A DNA stretch of 64,000 nucleotides, from assembly GCA_009869945.1 (NCBI GenBank), contig WIXG01000045.1, positions 1-64,000 on the forward strand. The letters are read 5' to 3'. Positions 10,601 to 21,386 of the stretch are shown here, piece by piece. Under the pieces are notes generated by a model that saw nothing but the letters and a program-made list of their open reading frames with translations, had not been told where the DNA came from and did no database searches. A program made the translations under genes and the position numbers. Origin of the DNA: Mesaphorura yosii (lineage: Eukaryota > Arthropoda > Collembola > Poduromorpha > Tullbergiidae). Each line of letters starts with the position of its first letter. The first letter of the stretch is position 1.

Positions 10601-13600
10601 GATAAGCCAATACCAGAAGAAAGACGCGAGCCAAGTTTGGATCTTGAGGTACTTTGGACTTCTTCCAGAATTCTCATCGTTGTTGTTGATTGGAATCTGT
10701 ATGCAAGTTCAAAAAACCAATTTCAGCTGAATATAGTCTTATCCGATCTCGCGAGTAAAGTCTTACAAAAGATAAGCACGTGAGAATGATTAATCCGACG
10801 CTGAATGCATGATAAAGTTTGGTGGATCTCATTCTTATCACTCGAGCTCTACAACCCCAACATCCGACATCTTCTTGACCTGTGCCACTTGAATCCTTCG
10901 GAGTTTCAATTGTTACGTCATTTCCTCGTACGTGGTGAATTGAGTCGGTGGGGTCGTGCACAGGACGCCACAGTGTTAAACAGATTAACTGCGCATTCGA
11001 TTTGGGTCTTGGGCTCAGTTTAGCCTGCTGCAAGATTCTGATTGTGGTCAGCACCACACCAATTGCACCACAAACAACCAAGAAATTGCCAAGCACAATC
11101 GCGATAAGGTAGTAGAGATAGCATTGTGCTATGACTGGATGATTCGGACCCGCACTGGCTGCGGTCGTGGCTGTGAAACAATCCCACAGCGTCTCAATCC
11201 ATTCGGCACACAATAAACGGAATATAACAGCGAAGGAGTGCCAAAAATCAGTGAAATTCCACCTGGGTATCAGGGTAGCAGCGTAGAATTCTCCGTCCTC
11301 GACGGAAGCTCCCCACACCGAAGGATCTGAACGATACACAATTAAGACGCCTCCGTCACTTCCAGTACCCACTAGGCACTTTACACAAGCTGGCAAGGCA
11401 AGGCATCTCTCACCCAAATACGCTGCTCCAAACATCGTCTGCCCAATAAATGAAAACACGAGCATGTACATCGCGAGGAGCGTGAACACGATCCAATAAT
11501 TTTTGATCGATGTCCAAACGATTTTGAAAATGATCCGAAGAGGCTCCCATTTGTACACAATTCGCAGTACTCGAAACTATGCGTGTGAACATAAGTCTGA
11601 TAACATGAAGTTTGTTCATTAATGGTGAATGGCGAGGAGAAATTGTTCCCTTACGAAAGCCCATCGGTTCACAACTCCTCCAACGTAAGGAAGACTCAGT
11701 CCCGCCGTGGTGATGTAGTACACGTCCTGGATAATTATTCCAGGAAGGACCAGGAAAGCGAGTGTGTTTCCTTCCGTGGCAATGTACGGCTCAAATCCGC
11801 CAGCAGCTATATACTTGAACATGAATTCCACCACGTAAACTAATTTGTATGCCTGCATCAAACACAAAAAAGGACCAAAATGACACAAAATGGACCAGCC
11901 AAGCTTCCCTGTGCCGATTACTTGGTTCCTTACAGCGCATGCGTAAAAGAACAATTTTCCGTAGGCCAGCAGGTTCGGAGCAAGTGCTAATGTAGCTACA
12001 TCCATAATCAGCACTGCTGTTATAACCATTTCACAAATTGGTCTTGACACAATCGACTTGGCAGACTTCCGGCTTGACTCGCTTGGTGTCCAACAGAATT
12101 TGTAATCGAAACATGCTGTTTGCCAGTACCATTTGGAATCTCGTTTTCGTTTCGAATTCTCGTCGGCAGAATCGCCTTCGTCCTCATATTCATAAAAGTA
12201 TTTTGCAATGACCGCCACCGCGAACGCCAGAAATGGGAGTGAGATGACGAAAAATATCACGAAGAAGAAAAGCACGTAGAATTGACCAATTACTTTTGCG
12301 ATCTAGAGAAGCATTTGTATCATTTTAATTGGAATTATTTAATGAGTGGTGTGTTTTTGTGTGTTTTTTGTTACCATTTGAGTAAGACTTTCCAGGAAAT
12401 CCTGCGTGATCGTCCGAAAGATTGACAGCAGTGCCCAAGAGAATGAATCAAAGTTAGTGTAATTGTCGTCGGGATTTGAGCCAAAGCCGTGCACGCACAC
12501 GTAGCCTTTTGGACAACCTCCGTTGACACCGCACAGAATCGCTTCCGAGTCCAACTTCCAATCCTCCCGCAGCCAGTTCTGCGAGCTGTTATAGAAAAAC
12601 CGACGAGATTCTGGAGTTCCATAATCGCCTTCGTGTGCTACAGTATAATTGAGCACGCATTTGGCTGTGAGCACACCCTGGTACCATTCCTGACTCAGAA
12701 TTGTAAAAAAGAAGGTCAATGCTGCTGCGAGTGGAAGCAGACGAGTCAATAAGGTCGTGAGAATTGTTGACAAGAAATTCCAATATCGTTTCAAACCTGG
12801 AAATGGAAAGAATTCATGAGTCAGTGTGCCGGACTCCTGCGCACAAAGGCACGGTAACCGATTTTGGTTTACATGGGACGAGCGGAACAATTTTTACGAA
12901 TCGAATGCCAGAAAACGCAATGAAAGCAGGATTCCGAAGAACGAGTCCAGCAATTCTATAAGTTTCCAAAGTCAGGCATGACATAATTTGTCTACCGGAC
13001 GTTACATCATCTTTTAACAATACTTACCCAAAGATAATGACGGTAAGGTCCAACCAAAACCAAAAGCTCGAGGCACATGTAAATAGTCCACCGGTGAAGC
13101 CTTTCGCGATGAGTTTGATGACCAACTCAAATCCATATATGAGTAGAAAAATGACCCTGAAGCAAATTGAAGAGTGAGAACATGAACAACTTTACTTGAT
13201 CACCAGTTGAACCTACTCAAATGAAATTCTCAGTTCCGGTTCCTTCTTAATGCCTGAAATGTTGATTAGCAAGAAGTTGACAAGAATCACGCCAATCAAA
13301 ACGGCTCTGAAGATCCAGTGCGTGAGAATTGTTATCGCGAAACGCCTAGCTGGACTAAATGGAGTAAATGCATTTTCGAGCGTTTTAATGTTTAATCGAG
13401 TTATTGTCGGCAAGTGGGAGGACGCTTCGTGGCCAACGACGATAAACGTCTAAAAAGAATGGCAAGAACAAGATAATATAAAGTGTCAGCTAAGATTTTG
13501 AAATGCGAGGACGAAAATGAAGCGTACATTTTCATAAAACGGATCAATTTCCTCCAGTGCCACTCCAAACTTGATTCTTCTGTCTGGTTCCGTTTCTCCT

Positions 13601-13821
13601 GTGCCCTGCGGCTCAAATTGTGTTATAAAACTCCTCGGAATTGGTTCCCCATCCACCAAACCCGGATTTGGAGCAGGAATTTGAGGTGCATCTTCAATCC
13701 TTGATTGCGACGCGCAGGCTAGTGTTTTCGCTTCAGCTAACTGATCTTCGACTTGTTTCAGTGATTCGCTGGTGAAAAGCTTCAAGATTATACCAGCACC
13801 AGTTTCAGGTGATGCTGCCAT
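7638..13821 (-). CDS. Divergent voltage-gated sodium-channel homologue with an extra S1-S4 unit
   Basis: Membrane cation-channel alpha subunit of the Nav (para) type. Eighteen exons, read on the minus strand: 13821-13528, 13449-13217, 13156-13028, 12955-12873, 12796-12375, 12302-11934, 11852-11655, 11576-10767, 10696-10511, 10413-10300, 10233-10111, 10040-9837, 9765-9634, 9566-9300, 9221-9059, 9001-8706, 8631-8490 and 8413-7638, about 1646 residues. Para landmarks are clear: [63 protein letters not shown]. The selectivity ring reads D379, E701, N1041, S1513 instead of DEKA. An additional S1-S4 block (about 1163-1270) precedes domain IV. Domain I and III S4 segments have lost most arginines. 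The III-IV latch reads QFL. The I-II and II-III linkers and the C-terminus are short, and I see no IQ motif. One intron (after 8706) uses a GC donor. The frame is open throughout, so it is not an evident pseudogene. Least certain is the exon 9/10 junction. Confidence 0.85.
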
Positions 13822-13957
13822 GCTGAGGTTAGCAAAAGCGAGCTAATGTTACTTCATTGAAGTGAGAACGTGAGACACGATTTGTTCAGGAGTCTAATTC
13901 GAACTGACCAGCATTCGCGTTTGGAGTCCATTAAATAACAGCGACTGGACGATCATG

Positions 13958-13964
13958 CTATATA
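13958..13964 (-). promoter_or_regulatory. Possible TATA box of the channel gene
   Basis: TATATAG on the minus strand lies about 140 bases before the channel start codon. The position is compatible with a short 5' UTR. It is weak evidence on its own. Confidence 0.3.
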
Positions 13965-14811
13965 ATGCCCAAGTGGACGCTGTCCAGCCCCTACGCTTCT
14001 CTTGAACATTACACCTCGTCCAGCATTATCCAATTTAACTTCTTGGCTTTCTTGAAGGTGGATTTCGCGTGGTATGGTAGTAGCATCATGAAATATTTTA
14101 AACCAAGTTTAATAGCCTTTTGACATAACATTAATAACAACTGACAACGCGATATTATCGCATTGGCATTTACCTCATTACACAATGTACACTTCTACGC
14201 AATTTATGATGTGATCATGATCACTGCTATTTTGCGTTTTGCATACCTAAGTGGGCAAGCACCAGTATTTTTTTTACTTGCGGACCCCTCAGTTTCAGTT
14301 TCTAGTCTACTTATTTACTTCAATAAAAGAACTCTGTAATTCAATCTTGCTGTTGCTGGAATGAAGAGGGTAGAGATTTATGGCTACGACCATCAATTGA
14401 CGTAAAACTGCTTGACTTTGACTGGAACGAAATGGTAAAAGCAAATTAAACAACATGGGGACCGATAAAACTGAGGAATCTCACCACACATGCATTGTGC
14501 GAGTCTGAGGAAGTGGAGAATGTCCAAAGTATCATTTCGTAATTTTTTGTTCATGTCAGCGTAAATAGTTCACTGTTATTGCTTAAAGATTCGCGGAAAG
14601 GGTATTCAACTTCGTGCCAGCATTCAGTGGGTTCAGTCGGACAAAAACGATGAGCTCTTGCTTCACCCAACTTGCATTGAAGCAAACTGAGCTTGTTTTG
14701 CAGTCGCTGAAATGTTCCAATGCGTTTGCTTGCACGGGGCATGAGAAGCCCATAAAGAGACACATGCAAAAAGACGGTGACAACTGATTTGAACTTGAGT
14801 CATGATTAGTC

Positions 14812-14817
14812 TTTATT
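14812..14817 (-). terminator. Poly(A) signal for the small minus-strand gene
   Basis: AATAAA on the minus strand lies about 55 bases beyond the stop codon at 14873. Confidence 0.45.
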
Positions 14818-14872
14818 ACACAAGAGTAGAAGATCGACGTAAGGGATTAACTCAAAACTTCATCTATTTATA

Positions 14873-15144
14873 TTAGCATCGATTAGGTTCATGGCCACAA
14901 CATTGTCCGTGATCAAAAGTAGTCCAACTCTGCCCAGCCTCATTCTTGCAGTATGTTTGTCCAGTACCATGTATTTTTGTAACTAATTGCAATTGCTTTG
15001 CTGGAGCCGAGTGATAACTCCCTACAACAATGTATCCGTGTCCTGTGTTAATGATATGTTCAATATCAAGGACATTCGAGAGTGTGGAGTGCGTGGAACA
15101 GGAAACAGAATTTTGACCACAACAATGCAATGTGAAGATGATCG
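14873..15144 (-). CDS. Last exon of a possible small cysteine-rich protein (partial)
   Basis: An open frame of about 90 codons follows a plausible acceptor (ATACAG) and ends at a stop with AATAAA close behind. The peptide has paired cysteines at both ends (HCCGQNSVSC and QCCGHEPNRC) and a glycine-rich centre (GHGYIVVGSYHS), as in small secreted proteins. I could not find a first exon with a signal peptide, so the gene is incomplete as described. The family is not recognised. It could also be a chance frame, but the cysteine layout and the poly(A) signal argue for a gene. Confidence 0.4.
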
Positions 15145-15314
15145 CTGTATTTATTTGTAACACGCAGAATCGCAGAATCAACACAACACAAAGGAGTCAG
15201 AATGACCGGAAGTTGGTGCACCAGAGCAGAAAAATTTTGAAGAATCAATTCCAAGTTAGTTGCGTGCCTAAGTTGGGCTTCGTCTGACGCTAGCTTTAGG
15301 GTCAGACGCGGAGG

Positions 15315-15323
15315 TATAAATAA
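15315..15323 (+). promoter_or_regulatory. TATA box
   Basis: TATAAATAA lies about 70 bases before the start codon at 15387, as expected for a highly expressed small secreted-peptide gene. Confidence 0.55.
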
Positions 15324-15386
15324 ATGAGACGCCAGAAAAGCAAATCTGTGAATTTCGAGTAACATTTTCGACTAGACCAGCTGCAA

Positions 15387-15596
15387 ATGTTAAACAATGA
15401 TGCCATCCTATTCTGCATTGCGCTTACGGTCTGCTTTGCTGTTCGAATCGGAGATTGGAATAAATTGTGTCCCATTCGCCAATTGCCAATTGAAAAGGGT
15501 TCGTCATACAGACGAGAAAATGGCATAGCCGAAAGATACACAGCACTCCACCGTCCGTGTCCGTGTCTTGGCTGCTCGAAGGGAAGGCTCGAATGA
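15387..15596 (+). CDS. Small secreted peptide, 69 residues
   Basis: Single-exon gene. The N-terminus (MLNNDAILFCIALTVCFAVR) looks like a signal peptide. The mature part is short and basic and has four cysteines, three of them packed as CPCLGC near the end (positions about 58-63), with LCPIRQLP near its start. A TATA box lies in the right place upstream. The family is not recognised; a secreted effector, antimicrobial or cuticle-related peptide are all possible. No intron and no close poly(A) signal were found, which lowers confidence. Confidence 0.5.
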   Translation: MLNNDAILFCIALTVCFAVRIGDWNKLCPIRQLPIEKGSSYRRENGIAERYTALHRPCPCLGCSKGRLE

Positions 15597-16003
15597 AGTT
15601 TGCGGTAGACTTGTGACACGCTCGCGACACCAATGCAACATGAGGAGAAACATGTTAAAGGCTTTCAATTTTGTGCCGCTCTCTTTCTATTGAGCATCTT
15701 CCTCCGTGTTCTGGATGGAAGCTGGACAAGAAATTGACAACAGGTTGATTAGACAAGTGGGACTGCCAGATAACAATCTAATTTTAGGCCACGTAACTTC
15801 AGGACCTACTTGGAGCTCAGGTGAGCTTATTCGTAAATGTGGGGAAAGAAGGTTAATGATTGCAAGACATTGTAAACTCCGTCTTATCTTAATTTTATAG
15901 CTGTCCATTGCATGGAAATGAAGTTTTGATCAATCTTGTCGGCCTGCCCAATTAGGAGGAACTCTCACAGATTGCTTGCATTTTTAGCCTGCTCGACGAT
16001 ACG
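15597..16003 (+). other. Intergenic, probable 5' region of the zinc-finger gene
   Basis: A 64-codon frame at 15706-15900 has no domain and is probably chance or 5' UTR. A possible upstream noncoding exon of the zinc-finger gene may lie here. Confidence 0.3.
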
Positions 16004-18524
16004 ATGGAGGAAGATGAATGGATGACAGGAACAAGGTATGACTCGGATCCACTTCATAATGGAAACCAAAGTAAATCATTAGCATCAGACAATGACGGGA
16101 CAGCGATTTTGGGAATTGAAAGGTACTTTAGTTTCTGCGATTTCCCATTTCCCGATAGGCAACTAATTACTCATAAGCATACTTGTATGCACTCAGTGTC
16201 TACAATGAGGAGTCCCGGGATGAAGTCGCTTCTAATCACAGCGGCCAGAGACGTAATGTTATAAGTGTGACACCAAGCCCCGGCGCAGCTAACGGCAATG
16301 ACGACGATGGGTCAGATGCTGGAGAAGAAGATGTCATGTGGAAGTGCGCAAAGTGCCCACTGGAATTTTCCGACAAAGAGTCTGTAATAGCACATGTCCG
16401 AGCTGTACACAAGAAGATACATCCAGCTCACCTGGAGGAGACTAAAAATCTCGCTGAGGAGGATGCAAATGGGGAAGGAGATGAAACGACTGAATATGAA
16501 ATTGAGTACGTAAATGATACGGACGATTTGGACAACGACAATTACGATAATGACCATGACGGTGACATGCCAAGTTGGTCACCTGGCCAAGACGATCATT
16601 CTCCATTACCTGCAGCCGAGAGTCCAAAATCGAGCACTTCTAGTACTAGGAAAACTCGAGCAACAAAGTCTTCGACTTCGATCACAACTGCCAAGAGACG
16701 AGGACGACCACCTAAAAGAGCTACATCAACCATGGACACCTACTCTCCCCTCGTCACTAATTTATCTGATGAAGAATACGATGTGAGCCCCGTTCGCGTC
16801 AGTGCAAAGACACCAAAGCCATGGGCAACTCCAAGTATGTGTTGCGACATATGTTTCTTCCAAGTTCCTAGTTCGGATGCGCTGAAACGACATATGGACA
16901 CCTTTACCTTCAAGCCACGCATTTGGAAATGTCTGAGTTGTCCAAAGATGTTTATGGACAAGGCGGAGTCGGATGCCCACTTCGAAGCGGAGCACCCTGA
17001 AGACAAGGATGAGATTGTTACCTCCTGGAGCTGTGAGTCTTGCGATCGAACGTTCGAAGATGAATACGTGCTCGCTCATCACGAAACCTTTCACGGAGTC
17101 AAAGCTCCATGGGGCTGTCGATGCTGTGGACGAACATTTGAAAAAGCAGGAGGTCTCAAATCGCACGAGCATGCTGAAGTGAACAAATTCTATGGCGGTG
17201 GTTTCAAGTGCCCAGGATGTGGTGAAGCGTTCATTACAGCAGCAGAACTTAAAAGTCATCAGCGTCTAGCGTGCAAGAACCCAGGCACATTGCAGTGCGA
17301 AAACTGTGACAAAACGTACAACACCTTCGATAGTTTGCAGAAACACAGACTCATACATTCAACTGAACTGCCGTGGAACTGTGTAAAATGTGGAGACAGA
17401 TTCCGTGAAAAGGGAGATCTGTCAATCCATTTGAGGGAGGTGCACGGTGAAGACAATACTTCGAGCTGCAACACTTGTGGTAAAACATTCGGACGGGCAG
17501 CTGCACTTCGCCAGCACGAACTCATCTGCCAGAAGTATCTGCCTGAAGATGATGACGAAGAGGAGGCTGACGATCCTCTCGACACCAATTTCGACGTGAA
17601 CGAAGACGATGGCAATGTTGAGAGTCCCAAATCATACCCTTCTTACAAGAAGCAAAAGCCACGTGACAGTACAAGTAGTACCTCCGACAAAAAGTGGAGA
17701 TGTGAGCAATGCGGAACTGCCTTCTCTTCCGCAGCATCATTGAAGCAACATTCGCAAATTCACGCGTCCAAACAGCTTTTTGATTGCTGCTACTGTTCTG
17801 AGTCTTTCACCCGTCAGAAAGCTCTCGAGGCTCACGAAGTAAAGCGGCACGCGGTGGAGAGAAAGTACGCGTGCCGCCAGTGTCCACAACGATTTGTTGG
17901 TCCAGCTCAATTAAAACAGCATATTCTGTCAACTCACATTTCGGCAAACGGCATCTTCAAGTGCATCATCTGTTCGAAACTGTTTTCCAAGAAAGAATAC
18001 CTGCAAATCCATTCCAAAACTCACATTGGCGAGAGACGTTTCAAATGCACGCAGTTGGATTGCGAAGAAGTATTTTACAGCCCTCAAGCAAGAACACAAC
18101 ACCTGTTGGCCGTGCATGGACTGACTGAACAGGTGTTCAAGTGCAAAGACTGTGGACGAAAATTTGAGAAGCAACGAGAGCTGGAACGACATGAACTCAC
18201 TCATGTTAAGGGAACGCCAACGTCCGCAGCCAGTAAAATTTCATCACTAAGAAATCAGTACTGCTTAATACCTTTAAGCCATTTTAATTTAATGAAATAT
18301 TTGTTGCAGGCTCAGCAGGAGGTAAATTCAAGTGCACAGCCTGTGAGAAGTCATTTCTGGAGCAATTCCTACTGACCATGCATCAGAAACAGCACGAGCA
18401 AACCGAGTATAAGTGCGAACATTGTGACAAAAAGTTCAAGAATATTGCTTCACGGAACATTCATACAAAAAAGTCTCATCCCGATGCCGTTACCGCCGTA
18501 GTGGAAGAAATTGTTCTAGATTAA
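16004..18524 (+). CDS. C2H2 zinc-finger protein with AT-hook, about 17 fingers
   Basis: Nuclear DNA-binding protein, probably a transcription factor. Three exons (16004-16122, 16197-18232, 18310-18524) give about 789 residues with matching phases. The acidic N-terminal third is followed by an AT-hook (KRRGRPPKR, about residue 205). About 17 C2H2 fingers run from residue 88 to the end, with a long gap around the AT-hook and a second acidic stretch (EDDDEEEADDP) after finger 9. Two fingers are degenerate: the one starting CCDIC lacks its second zinc histidine, and the one starting WGCRC has irregular histidine spacing. Linkers are mostly not TGEKP, so this is not a KRAB-like array. No ZAD is seen. 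The donor of intron 1 (GTACTT) is weak. An orthologue cannot be named from sequence alone. Confidence 0.85.
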
Positions 18525-18836
18525 CTCCCTGTTTGTATTCAATCAACCTACTCAGACTGTTTATAAGGCAAACTATTTATCCTTTTATATAATTGCATGA
18601 ACGTTGTAGTTTTACCGTCTTACTTTTATTGCGAAAACTCTCTTTCTGCTACGGGATATTTTACGCTTAATTTATTCGTTTATCGAGCTATAACTAAGAA
18701 TAAGATCCCAAATAACTTACATATTTATTTAATAAAGGATTTCGTAATAGAAGGGAGGAAAAGGAGATATTAAATAGGTTGAGCACGGAAATCTGTAAAC
18801 TCGAGTTTTCGAAACTTGTCTCCAGCTGAAGTGGAC
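18525..18836. other. Convergent intergenic stretch
   Basis: Contains only the two facing 3' ends. AATAAA at about 18731-18736 (+) probably ends the zinc-finger gene transcript. Confidence 0.4.
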
Positions 18837-20734
18837 TTATTCGAAATCGATTACGATTTTCCCACGAGCGTGGCCATCTTGCAGCTTTTGATATGCGGAC
18901 GGGAGCGAATCAAACTTGAATACTTCTTGCACCACTGGCTGAATCTGGACATTAAAAACACATGTTTATTTGTTTATTAGACCCCGAAGAATGCAATAAG
19001 TTAGCTGTTGCTCTGATGCAAATGATTACCTTATCTTGTTCTATTGCCTCAGAAAGTTCTTGTAAGGCCTGGCCCGACGGAATAAAAAATCCCCACTTGG
19101 TGCACACTCGTTCTGAAGAGAGACTGTTCAAATTATCCACAGCGATGTCACCGACATTCTTCACCATTCCACACATGAGGCCATATTTATCCAGATTCCC
19201 CACGAAGGGAGGTGAAAGTATAATTTTTTGTCCAGTTGGTTTGACGAGCTGATTCAACTTGTCTGACTGCCTTTCCGGCCCAGTGAAGTCCAAAATGCAG
19301 TCGTATCTACCATCATAAATATTTTTTATGGATTTGTCGGTTGTCAGTAAGTTTCAAAGTGGTGATATACAATAGCTTACGGGGCATGGCTTTTCAGATG
19401 ATACGCAAAGTCTTCAGACTTGTAATCAACCACAAAATCACAGCCAAGGCCGCTGAGAAGAGGAATCGCATCCAGACTGCAGGTAGTGACCACCTTTAAA
19501 CGATGCAAAATATTTTTAGGCAATTCGGCACGCGTCCAAGAATAAGTCATAAGCATGAAATAACTTACATAAGCTCCATAGGTCTTCAAGTACTGAACGG
19601 CAAGGGTTCCGACCCCGCCTGATCCACCAAGAACCAAGAATTTCTTCCTGTTCAAGTCACTGAAGTAATACGACCCGGTAACGCGTATGGTAGACCAAGC
19701 TGTGATACCGGCATAAGGAATTGAAGCTGCTTCAACAAACGTCACGTTGCGAGGCTTTCGTCGAATCTGAGAAGTTCGTCGTATTTATCGTACAATTCAA
19801 CTCATGGTAATGGTAATAAGACACTAAAGGCAACACTAAAAATTGAATTACCAGATTAGAAGAAACTACAGTATGGTCAGTGTGAGATCCAATATCTTGA
19901 ATTCCAATCACCCCAAAAACCTCATCGCCCACTTTCACATTTTGCACGCTATGTCCTACTTGCTCGACTACGCCTGCAAAATCTCTTCCCAATACCAATG
20001 GAAATTCAATGTGGTTCCTCAATAAATTGCCGGCAATTCTTGAGACGTCTGGAAATGTTGTCCAATTTCTAGATACAGATTCCAAGGCTCGAATGAAATT
20101 AATAGCTACGTTGCCGTATCCGTTTGTCATGAGCACGTCAATAGGATTTACAGATGCAGCATGAACCTTCACAACGACTTGTGACGGCGAGTTTATGACC
20201 GGCATTTTCACCGAGTCATTCAGCTGTAACTCTTGCAGGCCACCATAAGAATGCAACTGCCAAGCACGGTTTTGTGAATAGTGTCTTCGGGGCTTAGTCT
20301 TTCCTGTGCGCCCTGGATCCTGACTTGGATTAGAGTCAGAACTGCCTTTAATGGGATCGCCGTTACTTCCTGTAGCATCACCGGCGCTGGCGCTGGGTTC
20401 AGATAAGTTACGTTCAGGCCGTGTGGAATAGCATCGTAGTGGCAGTCGCCTCGAAGCCGAAGTCACATTTGGAGCATCAGCACATACTTGCGTATGATAA
20501 GACGCCAAGTTCATGAGTACGGCACCAACTCCTGACCGGTCTGACCCTGACAAACAAATACAGCAAGTGGATTCGTATATTTCATCAATGTCATTTGTGA
20601 GATTCGCACTTACTTTCGTGAAACGATTTTGTTCGTAATTGCCTCCATAAGCCTGTTGCCCGATCTGGGAGGTTTCCACGCCCAAGTACACCTTCACCAC
20701 TTGACCAAGTCACAACTTGTTTAAGAAAGGACAT
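18837..20734 (-). CDS. RTN4IP1: Mitochondrial quinone-oxidoreductase-like protein RTN4IP1
   Basis: NAD(P)H oxidoreductase of the zinc-free medium-chain dehydrogenase family. RTN4IP1/OPA10 is mitochondrial and linked to coenzyme Q synthesis. Six exons (20734-20614, 20546-19852, 19766-19569, 19493-19381, 19306-19030, 18944-18837) give about 503 residues. Family marks are GRDFAGVVEQVG, VKVGDEVFGV, the Rossmann motif VLGGSGGVGTLAVQY, DFTGPE and the terminal GKIVIDFE. The N-terminus is rich in Arg and Ser with RRLPLRCYST, as for a mitochondrial presequence. It is about 100 residues longer than I recall for the human protein (about 396), with a low-complexity Ser/Gly/Asp stretch before the catalytic domain. 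The start at 20734 was chosen because it makes exon 1 splice in phase. It is divergent from QRSL1. Confidence 0.88.
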
Positions 20735-21386
20735 CGTGACGGTGACAGTCAGTTGAGTGATGTTCCAAACATGCGATCCGAATACACGTAATTACATGTT
20801 AATGGTGTTAACACGATTAACACCTTGTAATCAGTGGAAAAGCGATTGTCTCAAAGTCTAGAGTCAATTTATTAGCGTACAGAATCGTCGGTGGCGAATA
20901 TTAACCCCTTCGAAGTGAGTTTTTCGCACTAAATTCCAGATTCACCACAAAACTAAGGTTTCGATTACTCCTGCCCTCAAGAAGTTCCATATACGCGAAA
21001 GATAGACGGACTTTCCCCGGTTCACACGGTTCGAATTGTCAAATACAAAAAGCTGCAAGGAATGAGGTACAAGTTTCAGTTCCGTTTAGAAACTCAAATA
21101 ATAGCCCGGTTATGTACATGAGTTTCGTAGATTTCTCGTGATGGTCGAACTTCTAAATTGATATTGATTAGATCGGTAAGTTCCGATATGCAGGGGATAC
21201 CTGGAGAAACTACGGGATTGGCCTATGCTAACTACATACACGGAGAAGGTATGTCACACAGCGAGACAGCAATATCACTGGATGTCACTGTGCCAGTCAG
21301 ATTCATTAATCATTGCAGTGATATGATAATTTTAAATTCAGCCATGGCGTAACCCCAGAAAGATTATAGAAAGACTCCCAGGAATA
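20735..21386. promoter_or_regulatory. Divergent promoter region between RTN4IP1 and QRSL1
   Basis: About 650 bases separate the two start codons. Both products are mitochondrial. No TATA box is obvious on either side. A frame at 21158-21352 shows no domain. Confidence 0.35.

Larger units (their letters stand above)
13822..14872. other. Intergenic region
   Basis: This holds the channel promoter, then unassigned sequence, then the 3' flank of a small minus-strand gene. Short minus-strand frames at 14551-14783 contain several cysteines but have no good start and no clear exon structure, so I do not call them. Confidence 0.35.

Noticed and set aside
15066-15365. Minus-strand ATG frame (MLLEIHRFAF) as first exon of the small cysteine-rich gene
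   Set aside because: Its N-terminus is not a convincing signal peptide, and I found no splice joining it in phase to the exon at 15144.
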